Source: JAOTYV01 sp964469835 (GTDB taxonomy: Bacteria; Pseudomonadota; Alphaproteobacteria; UBA8366). Taken from it: a DNA stretch of 11,617 nt. The notes under the pieces were generated by a model. That model saw only the letters and a program-made list of their open reading frames with translations, searched no databases and was not told the origin of the DNA. The stretch lies in the NCBI GenBank assembly GCA_964469835.1, contig CAYYBI010000372.1:1-11617 (forward strand), written 5' to 3'. Position numbers and translations under genes: made by a program. This document shows positions 5,978-11,617 of this stretch, one piece after another. The stretch's first letter is position 1; each line of letters starts with the position of its first letter.

Positions 5978-7102
5978 ATGGGTGCGCTGTTATTTGAACC
6001 GCTGGAACTGCGCGGGGTCCGGCTGAACAATCGTATTGTCGTCGCGCCGATGACCCAGTTTTCCGCCGATGACGGGACGGCGGGGGACTGGCATTTGATG
6101 CACCTCGGAAAGTTTGCGGTCTCAGGCGCCGGCCTGGTATTGCCGGAGTCGACCTATGTGTCGGCGGAGGCGCGCAATACGCCGGCCTGTCTTTCGCTGT
6201 ACAACGACGCGCAGGAAGCCGGGATCAAGCGGATCGCCGATTTCTTCGAGACCTACGGGACCGCGGCGCTCGGTGTCCAATTGTGCCATGGCGGTCGCCG
6301 CGCATCGGCACGCGAACCCTGGAAGGGCGGCGGCCCTCTGCCGGTTTCGGAAGGCGGCTATATTTCGGTAGCACCCTCCGCCATTCCGATCTCCGATCAA
6401 TGGCCCGATCCGCACGCGCTGAGCAAGCAGGAAATCGCCGCCATCATCCAAAATTTCGTTGAGTCGGCGCGGCGGGCCGAACGGGCCGGCATTCGCGTGA
6501 TCGAATTGCACGGCGCGCACGGATATCTGATCCATCAGTTTCTGTCGCCGATCAGCAACCGGCGCACCGATTCCTATGGCGGCAGTCTCCGAAACCGGAT
6601 TCGGTTTCCGCTGGAACTGTACGAGGCGGTTCGCGCCGCATGGCCGGATGAACTGCCGATCGGCATGCGGGTCTCGGCGACCGACTGGGTCGAGGGCGGC
6701 TGGACCGTCGAGGAAACCGTCGAGCTGGCGCGCGCGCTCGACGCGCTGGGCTGCGATTACATGCATGTGTCCAGCGGCGGGCTCAGCGCCGAGCAAAAGA
6801 TCGTGACCGGTCCCGGCTACCAGACGGGCTTTGCGGCTGCGGTGAAAGCGGCCGTCCGCATGGCGGTTATCACGGTCGGTCAGATCCGCGATCCGCTCCA
6901 GGCAGAGACGATCCTGCGAACCGGGCTGGCGGATGCGGTGGCGTTGGCGCGGGCCGTGCTGTTCAATCCGCACTGGCCGTTGCTGGCGGCGCGCGAATTG
7001 GGCGCCGATATCGCCTATCCCCGCCAGTACGAGCGCGGCCATCCGGACCGCTGGGGCGCGATGGGCATCAATGCGCCGGGCAATCGGGAACCCAAGGCTT
7101 AG
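5978..7102 (+). CDS. Old Yellow Enzyme family NADH:flavin oxidoreductase (YqjM-like)
   Basis: A 374-residue FMN-dependent TIM-barrel enzyme of the OYE family, of the kind that reduces activated C=C bonds (enones, maleimides, nitro compounds) with NAD(P)H in the cytoplasm. Family marks are FEPLELRGVRLNNRIVVAPM (6-25), QLCHGGRR (101-108), the substrate-binding pair H178 and H181 in ELHGAHGYL with Y183 following, the FMN/core loop SNRRTDSYGGSLRNR (193-207), RVSATDW (231-237), and a C-terminal phosphate-binding stretch ending ALARAVLFNPHWP (322-334). In YqjM the residues after SPM are Cys26 and Tyr28, tuning the flavin and binding substrate; here they are Thr26 and Phe28, so redox behaviour or substrate may differ. 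The ATG at 5978 has AGGAAGGA about 7 nt upstream; an ATG at 5954 lies before this site and is less likely. It ends 4 bp from the convergent TRAP permease. Confidence 0.93.
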   Translation: MGALLFEPLELRGVRLNNRIVVAPMTQFSADDGTAGDWHLMHLGKFAVSGAGLVLPESTYVSAEARNTPACLSLYNDAQEAGIKRIADFFETYGTAALGVQLCHGGRRASAREPWKGGGPLPVSEGGYISVAPSAIPISDQWPDPHALSKQEIAAIIQNFVESARRAERAGIRVIELHGAHGYLIHQFLSPISNRRTDSYGGSLRNRIRFPLELYEAVRAAWPDELPIGMRVSATDWVEGGWTVEETVELARALDALGCDYMHVSSGGLSAEQKIVTGPGYQTGFAAAVKAAVRMAVITVGQIRDPLQAETILRTGLADAVALARAVLFNPHWPLLAARELGADIAYPRQYERGHPDRWGAMGINAPGNREPKA

Positions 7103-7106
7103 CGAA

Positions 7107-9242
7107 CTATGCGTTGGTGGTCGCGCCCGGCCCGAAGCGTTGCCATGAATAGATCCCAGCAAGGAGGGCGGCGCCGGCGATATTGGCGGCGTAGCCCGGC
7201 AGGTTGGCCGGCAAGTGAAGATCGAACGGCAGAAAACAGAAGATCGCAGCCAGCGCCAGGAGGCCCCATTCGATCCAGGTCGCCCGCCGCCGGAAAAACG
7301 ACATGGTCCAGCACGCGAAGGCCAGCGTTCCCACGGTCGCCGTCGCCATGGTCCAGACGGCGCCCAGCGGATTCGAAAAATCGAGGATCGGCGTGAACGC
7401 GAACAGCAGCGGCATGATGTAGAGCATCTTCGCGAAGCGGAAGCTCATCCATCCGGTTTTCCAGGGATCGCCCTGGGCGATCGAAGCGGCGACGAATGCG
7501 CCGAGGCAGACCGGTGGCGTGATGTTGGAATCCTGCGACAGCCAGAAGACGATCAGATGCGCGGCGATGACGGCGACACCGAGTTGCTCCAGGGCCGGGC
7601 CCGCCAGGACTATCAGCACCAGATAGGATGCGGTGATCGGCAGCGCCATTCCCATCAGGAGCGAAGTGAGGGCCACCAGGAGTACAGCCAGCAGGACGCT
7701 GCCGCCGGACAGGTCCACCAGGATCAGGCTCATCTTCAGCCCTAATCCGGTCATCGCGATCATACCGACGATCACACCGACCGCACCCGCCGCACCGCCC
7801 ACCAGAAGCGAGTTCCGGGTGCCGGTTACAAGGGTGTGGAAGATAACGCGGGGGCCCATGATTTGCTCGGGCATGCCGCCGATGCCGAATTTCGCCAGGA
7901 TGCCGCGGGTCCAGTTGATGATCAGGATCGACCCAATCGCCATGACCGCGCACCAATCGGGGGAATATCCGGCGATCAGGAAACCGAGCAAGGCGGCAAA
8001 CGGGACCAGGTGATACCAGCCGGCCCGGAAGACTGCGACGGGCCGCTGCAATTCACTCTCCGGCAGGCCCTCGATGCCGTTCTTCTTGGCTTCAAAATGC
8101 ACGATCATGCCGATGGAGAGCAGATAGAGCAGGGCCGGCACCGCGGCGATTGCGATGATGTCGACGTAAGGCACGCCGGTAATCTCCGCCATGATGAAGA
8201 CGCCCGATCCCATCACCGGCGGCAGCAGCTGTCCGCCGAGCGAGGCCGAATTCTCGACTGCGCCCGCCACGGTCGGCCGGAACCCCACGCGCTTCATCAG
8301 CGGAATGGTGAAGGTGCCGGTGGAGACGATATTGGCCAGGCTGCTGCCCGAGATCGATCCGAAGACGGCGGATGCGAGCACCGCGACCTTGGCCGGTCCG
8401 CCGGCCGACCGGCCCGCGATGGTCAGTGGAAACTCGATGAAAAACTTTCCCATGCCCGAAGTCTGCATGAACGCGCCGAGAAAAATGAAGATCAGGACAT
8501 ATTGCGCCATGACGGTCGTCATGATCCCGAAGATGCCTTCCTGCGAATAGAAGGTGTAATCGAGAATGCGCTCCATCCCCGCGCCGCGGTGCGCGACGGC
8601 TTCCGGGAAGTAATTGCCGAAATAGGCGTAGCCGATGGCAAAGAGGGCAATGCCGGGTATCCAGGGACCGATTGCCCGGCGCGCGACTTCGAGCGCAAGG
8701 ACGACGGATACGGCAGCAAATCCGAGATCGACCTTTGTCCAGGCGCCGGCCCGGTCGACGATCTCGGCGTAATTGACCATGTAGTAGCCGAGCGTTAATC
8801 CGGCCAGCCCGATCAGCGCGAGATCCGTCGCCTTCTCATGGCGAAAGGAGACAAGGGTCGCGGCGGCGGCCAGCACCCAGGCGAGCCAGTCGACGGGACC
8901 GGCGCCATGCGCATATACGGTGTCCAGCCGGAATACCGCTAGCGCGACTCCGGCGATTATCACACCGGCCAAGGCAAAAGCCGGCACCTCCGGCGCCGTC
9001 CAGCGTTCCCCGCCGCGCCACGGCAGTACCAGCAACGCCAGCATCCAGGTCACCAGGGTATAGACGCCCAAGTGAATGTGATCCTCGGCGATACCCGGGC
9101 CAGCCGACCAGAGGGCGAAGAGTCCGAGTGCGGCGGCTGGGATTTGGAAGAGTCCCTTCCATACCCCGGTGAGCTGCGAGGCTATGCCAACCGGCGAATC
9201 CGTATGGCCGGTATCTTCCGGGACGGCGTCAGAACTGGGCAT
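7107..9242 (-). CDS. TAXI-type TRAP transporter fused permease (4TM/12TM)
   Basis: A 711-residue inner-membrane permease fusing the small (DctQ-like, about 30-190) and large (DctM-like, about 215-560) TRAP subunits, as usual for TAXI-family TRAP systems. It is expected to drive uptake of a small organic acid with an ion gradient, receiving substrate from the periplasmic binding protein encoded just upstream. Family segments seen include VFGSISGSSLANIVSTGTFT followed by IPLMKRVGF, then AVENSASLGGQLLPPVMGSG; near the end of the transport domain are MGMALPITASYLV and FWLSQDSNITPPVCLGAFVA. The last 150 residues hold further hydrophobic helices. The ATG at 9242 follows the binding-protein stop by 22 bp with only a weak ribosome site, so coupling to the upstream gene is likely. 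No frameshift is visible. The 3' end nearly touches the convergent OYE gene. Confidence 0.95.
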   Translation of the reverse strand: MPSSDAVPEDTGHTDSPVGIASQLTGVWKGLFQIPAAALGLFALWSAGPGIAEDHIHLGVYTLVTWMLALLVLPWRGGERWTAPEVPAFALAGVIIAGVALAVFRLDTVYAHGAGPVDWLAWVLAAAATLVSFRHEKATDLALIGLAGLTLGYYMVNYAEIVDRAGAWTKVDLGFAAVSVVLALEVARRAIGPWIPGIALFAIGYAYFGNYFPEAVAHRGAGMERILDYTFYSQEGIFGIMTTVMAQYVLIFIFLGAFMQTSGMGKFFIEFPLTIAGRSAGGPAKVAVLASAVFGSISGSSLANIVSTGTFTIPLMKRVGFRPTVAGAVENSASLGGQLLPPVMGSGVFIMAEITGVPYVDIIAIAAVPALLYLLSIGMIVHFEAKKNGIEGLPESELQRPVAVFRAGWYHLVPFAALLGFLIAGYSPDWCAVMAIGSILIINWTRGILAKFGIGGMPEQIMGPRVIFHTLVTGTRNSLLVGGAAGAVGVIVGMIAMTGLGLKMSLILVDLSGGSVLLAVLLVALTSLLMGMALPITASYLVLIVLAGPALEQLGVAVIAAHLIVFWLSQDSNITPPVCLGAFVAASIAQGDPWKTGWMSFRFAKMLYIMPLLFAFTPILDFSNPLGAVWTMATATVGTLAFACWTMSFFRRRATWIEWGLLALAAIFCFLPFDLHLPANLPGYAANIAGAALLAGIYSWQRFGPGATTNA

Positions 9243-9264
9243 CGGCGTCGTGGGTCACGCGGCC

Positions 9265-10260
9265 CTAGTTGACCGATTTGCCCATTTCCTTCCAGAATTT
9301 GGCCGCGCCGGGGTGGAGGGGCGCGACCAGATTTTTCAGGCCGTTTTCCACCGTCATCTGTTTGACGCGGCTGCCGATAGCGCCGGTGAGGAATTTTCGG
9401 CCCGCGTCGGAGTACACGCCCTTGAGGATCTTATAAATCACATCCGCCGGCACATCCTTGTTGGCGATCATCAGACTGCCGGTACCGATCGTCATGGTGT
9501 CCTTGTCCACGTTGGGATAGACCGACGCCGGAATTATGGTCGGTTCGAAGAACGGATACTTCTTATAGAAGCCCGTGGCTTCCGCTGGCGCGTTCAGATC
9601 GATGAACCGAATTTTTATCGAACTCGCCGTCTTGCGAATGAACCCGCTGCCCAGGCCCGGGTGCCAGTTATACGCATCGATCTTGCCGTTGATCAGCTGG
9701 TCAGAGCTTTTTTTGCCCGCATAGACGTCCTTGAAGCTGCCCCACAGGCCGACATGCTGCAATAACTTGGTCAGGTTCTTGGCCGACCCCGATCCGGGTC
9801 CGCCCATGGAAATGGTTTTGCCCTTGATGTCTTCGAGCTTCTTGATGTCGCTGTCGGCCGGGACGACGAAATGGCCGACCGATCCGAACAGGAACGTCAC
9901 GTAGCGAACGTTCTTGTTGGCCTTCTTGAAGGATCCCTGGCCGCGATAGCCTTCATGCAGGTCGCTGGCGAAGGCCAACCCCATATCGGCGTTGCCGGAA
10001 TTCACCGTGCGGACATTGTCGAGCGACCCGGCGGAAGATTCGCCGGTTGCGCGAAGGCCGCCGATTTCCTTCGTGATGTAGGCGGCCCAGCCGCTGGCGA
10101 CCCGGTTGAAAGCGCCGTTTATCTGTCCGCCCATGACGGTCATCCGTTTGTCGGCCGCCACGGCATCCGCCGGGGTCAGAAAAGCGCTGCCGCCGATCAA
10201 TACGGCTGCCGCCGTACTGGCGCCGAGGAAGAGTCGTCGACCCATTCGTGAGGTGCTCAT
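9265..10260 (-). CDS. TAXI family TRAP transporter solute-binding protein
   Basis: A 331-residue periplasmic binding protein that captures substrate for the fused TRAP permease downstream. The N-terminus has a Tat-like signal, MGRRLFLGAS (twin Arg 8-9, then a hydrophobic run to about 28), with likely cleavage near ADAVA/ADK (about 35-36). This suggests export in folded form, although Sec export cannot be excluded. The mature part has TAXI-family traits: a lobe start near MGGQINGAFNRVASGWA, SAGSLDNVRTVNSGNADMG (a loop common in this family), LEDIKGKTISMGGPGSGSA (the ligand loop), and NGKIDAYNWHPGLGS. The ATG at 10260 was chosen because AGGGAG lies about 10 bases upstream and the signal peptide begins there. 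The frame continues 49 codons upstream, but that stretch has no signal character. The first gene of a two-gene operon, divergent from the amidohydrolase. Confidence 0.94.
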   Translation of the reverse strand: MSTSRMGRRLFLGASTAAAVLIGGSAFLTPADAVAADKRMTVMGGQINGAFNRVASGWAAYITKEIGGLRATGESSAGSLDNVRTVNSGNADMGLAFASDLHEGYRGQGSFKKANKNVRYVTFLFGSVGHFVVPADSDIKKLEDIKGKTISMGGPGSGSAKNLTKLLQHVGLWGSFKDVYAGKKSSDQLINGKIDAYNWHPGLGSGFIRKTASSIKIRFIDLNAPAEATGFYKKYPFFEPTIIPASVYPNVDKDTMTIGTGSLMIANKDVPADVIYKILKGVYSDAGRKFLTGAIGSRVKQMTVENGLKNLVAPLHPGAAKFWKEMGKSVN

Positions 10261-10520
10261 GTTGCTTGGTCTCCCTGATATGTTTCGATCCAAGTTTCCC
10301 TGTTTGCGCGTTTGGGGTGTTGGTTGACTTCCGATACCAATCATTGAGGGTCGCTTGGCATCCGGTTCGATTGTTACACAGCAGCGGCCACAATGCAGTG
10401 TTGCCAAACATTTTCCGGTCCTCGCTTGGATTTCGGGATTGTCGGGTTTGGGAATATTGCGATCCGCCTCTTTACATATCCGGTGTGGGTCTGGGTAAAT
10501 GGCCGTGGCGGTCGAGTCCC

Positions 10521-10536
10521 TGACGGGGAGCCGTCA
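10521..10536. promoter_or_regulatory. Perfect 16-bp palindrome, likely operator
   Basis: TGACGGGGAGCCGTCA has perfect 6-bp arms (TGACGG and CCGTCA) around a 4-base centre. It ends 29 bp before the amidohydrolase ATG and just upstream of a TATAGT box (10546-10551), so it would lie in the -35/-10 interval if that box is used. This placement fits a repressor site for a dimeric regulator. The regulator family is not known. Confidence 0.4.
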
Positions 10537-10545
10537 ATCCGAAAT

Positions 10546-10551
10546 TATAGT
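10546..10551 (+). promoter_or_regulatory. Possible -10 box of the amidohydrolase operon
   Basis: TATAGT matches the -10 consensus at five of six positions. Transcription would begin near 10558, only about 8 nt before the ATG at 10566. This would explain why no ribosome binding site is seen before that ATG (a nearly leaderless message). The -35 is poor: CTGACG at 10520-10525 is 20 bp away. An activator may therefore be needed, or the real promoter lies further upstream. Confidence 0.25.
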
Positions 10552-10565
10552 GGTGCCGAATCCAG

Positions 10566-11450
10566 ATGTCCGACTCCGAAATCCCGGCCTGTCCAGGCCC
10601 CGATCCGAATCCGACGAAACCGAAATTCGAGGTCCCGAAGGGGGCGGTCGATACGCATGCGCATATTTTCGGGCCGGTTTCGAAATACCCCTATTCGCCC
10701 GCGCGCGGCTACACGCCGCCCGATGCGTCGCTCGACTCTTTTCTGAAACTGCATGAGATGTTGGGGATCGAGCGGGCCGTTTTGACGCAGCCGAGCGTTT
10801 ACGGTGTCGACAATTCGGCGATGCTCGACGCGGTTGCGGCGACCGGTGATCGCATGTTCGCGGTCGCCGCGGTGAACGCGGACATCACCGACAAGGAATT
10901 GGAGCGGCTCAACGAGCAGCGGGTGAAGGGTATCCGCGTCAATCTCGTGGACAAGGGCGGCATGCCGTTTGAAGATATTGCCGCCGTCAGGAAATTCACC
11001 GATCGCATCAAGGATTTTGGCTGGCATCTGGAGGTGCTGATCCATGTGCATGAGTTCGAGGATCTGCGCGCCACGATGAATTCCATGGCGGTCGATGTGG
11101 TGGTCGGCCATCTGGGTTACATGAAAACGGATCAAGGCCTGGACAATCCGGGGTTCCAGGAGTTTCTCGACCTGCTTCGCGACGGGAATTGCTGGGCCAA
11201 ATTTACCGGCTCCTATCGCATCACGACCCAGGAGCGGCTGCCCTACACGGATGTCACGCCTTTCGCCCAGGCCTTGGTCGAGGCCAACCCCGACCGGATC
11301 ATCTGGGGCAGCGACTGGCCGCACCCCTTCGTCTGGGGGCATATGCCGAATGATGGCGGGTTGTTCGACCAGCTCGCGGATTGGGTGCCCGATGCGGACC
11401 AGCGCCGCAAGATCCTGGTCGACAATCCGAACGCGTTGTTCGGCTTCTAG
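10566..11450 (+). CDS. Amidohydrolase, 2-pyrone-4,6-dicarboxylate hydrolase-like
   Basis: A 294-residue metal-dependent TIM-barrel hydrolase of the amidohydrolase-2 (COG3618-like) family, to which LigI (2-pyrone-4,6-dicarboxylate hydrolase) and various lactonases belong. Visible active-site elements are D29-T-H31-A-H33 after the first strand, GIRVN with R124, H160 and H162, H182 in VVVGHLG, and D250 in WGSDWPHP. Compared with LigI as I remember it, Y49 and R124 have counterparts. The arginines at LigI 130 and 183 appear replaced (K130 here, and Y185 after HLG). The substrate is therefore probably a related carboxylated lactone rather than certainly PDC itself. The enzyme is cytoplasmic, with no signal peptide. 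The ATG at 10566 lacks a clear ribosome site, but the first barrel strand begins at a normal distance (residue 27). It is followed after 11 bp by the dehydrogenase and divergent from the TRAP genes. Confidence 0.88.
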   Translation: MSDSEIPACPGPDPNPTKPKFEVPKGAVDTHAHIFGPVSKYPYSPARGYTPPDASLDSFLKLHEMLGIERAVLTQPSVYGVDNSAMLDAVAATGDRMFAVAAVNADITDKELERLNEQRVKGIRVNLVDKGGMPFEDIAAVRKFTDRIKDFGWHLEVLIHVHEFEDLRATMNSMAVDVVVGHLGYMKTDQGLDNPGFQEFLDLLRDGNCWAKFTGSYRITTQERLPYTDVTPFAQALVEANPDRIIWGSDWPHPFVWGHMPNDGGLFDQLADWVPDADQRRKILVDNPNALFGF

Positions 11451-11461
11451 GGCGGTTCGGC

Positions 11462-11617
11462 ATGCGCGTTCTCATCATCGGCGCCGCCGGCATGATCGGC
11501 CGTAAGCTGACCGACCGGCTGGTGAGGGACGGGCGGATCGGCGGCGCGGCGATCGAGGCATTGACCCTGCACGACATCGTACCCGCAACGCCGACGCCGG
11601 CCGCGGGAATGCCGGTA
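11462..11617 (+). CDS. NAD-dependent epimerase/dehydrogenase, DenD-like (3' part cut off)
   Basis: The first 52 codons of a Rossmann-fold enzyme. The start MRVLIIGAAGMIGRKL contains the NAD-binding GxxGxxG pattern (G7, G10, G13), followed by LTLHDIVP, where D38 at the end of the second strand would bind the ribose of NAD. This start, with the insert DGRIGGAAIEALTLHDIV, resembles D-erythronate dehydrogenase (DenD) and related short-chain epimerase/dehydratase-family enzymes. The catalytic Ser/Tyr/Lys lie beyond the window, so the activity is not confirmed. The ATG is 11 bp after the amidohydrolase stop, with GGGCGG in between as a modest ribosome site, so the two are cotranscribed. A sugar-acid or lactone oxidation step would fit with the hydrolase and the TRAP importer. 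Confidence 0.8.
   Translation, partial: MRVLIIGAAGMIGRKLTDRLVRDGRIGGAAIEALTLHDIVPATPTPAAGMPV

Larger units (their letters stand above)
10261..10565. other. Divergent control region, TAXI binding protein / amidohydrolase
   Basis: About 305 bp with no supported gene. It must contain promoters for both the TRAP operon (leftward) and the amidohydrolase-dehydrogenase pair (rightward). The clearest element is the perfect palindrome at 10521-10536. I could not assign a convincing leftward promoter. The divergent layout fits shared control of transport and catabolism by a regulator encoded outside the window. Confidence 0.6.

Noticed and set aside
6122..7162. Minus-strand open frame of 346 codons
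   Set aside because: It is the antisense shadow of the OYE gene, a common effect in GC-rich coding DNA.
7836..8798. Plus-strand open frame of 320 codons
   Set aside because: It is opposite the TRAP permease; its translation is rich in D, H, R and G with no domain.
10261..10407. Upstream extension of the TAXI binding protein by 49 codons
   Set aside because: The internal ATG at 10260 has a good ribosome site and begins a proper signal peptide; an extension would bury the signal inside the protein.
10545..11342. Minus-strand open frame of 265 codons
   Set aside because: It is opposite the amidohydrolase with its visible metal-binding motifs.
1..11617. CRISPR arrays, tRNAs, rRNAs, insertion sequences or prophage genes
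   Set aside because: I saw no regularly spaced repeats, cloverleaf-like segments, transposase or integrase motifs anywhere in the window.

Overview
The window looks like a chromosomal segment of a moderately GC-rich Gram-negative bacterium, most likely an alphaproteobacterium. This is inferred from gene content: a DUF992 protein, a short LOV-HTH regulator of EL222 type, a TAXI-type TRAP transporter with a fused permease, and split PqiA proteins next to a PqiB/MCE protein. I see no insertion sequence, prophage, CRISPR array, tRNA or rRNA.

Left part, 1-2950, minus strand: a tight operon of two small PqiA-like membrane proteins followed by a PqiB-like MCE protein that runs off the left edge. 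The genes are coupled by a 4-nt ATGA overlap and a 1-nt gap. The set is expected to work in lipid or envelope-component traffic between inner and outer membrane. Next to it are a six-helix potassium channel (3017-3664, minus), a candidate 52-residue small gene on the plus strand (3782-3940), and a secreted DUF992 protein (3932-4423, minus). A nested inverted repeat at 3700-3740 lies between the channel and the small gene.

Middle, 4685-7102: a blue-light-sensor transcription factor (LOV plus LuxR-type HTH) with every flavin-binding and photoadduct residue visible. About 630 bp separate it from a divergent Old Yellow Enzyme-family flavoprotein. This spacer contains an AT-rich island with a tandem repeat ending in a TATAAT box, a dyad over a possible promoter of the photoreceptor gene, and a possible structured leader.

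Right part, 7107-11617: a TAXI-TRAP uptake system (Tat-like exported binding protein, then a fused permease) on the minus strand. It is divergent from a plus-strand pair: a 2-pyrone-4,6-dicarboxylate-hydrolase-like amidohydrolase and the start of an NAD-dependent dehydrogenase resembling D-erythronate dehydrogenase. A perfect 16-bp palindrome sits just upstream of the amidohydrolase. The likely picture is uptake of a small organic acid followed by its hydrolysis and oxidation; the substrate cannot be named from sequence alone. The OYE and permease genes converge with only 4 bp between their stop codons.

The most interesting item is the light-sensor gene with its patterned upstream region. The rest is mostly recognisable families with some unusual active-site residues.
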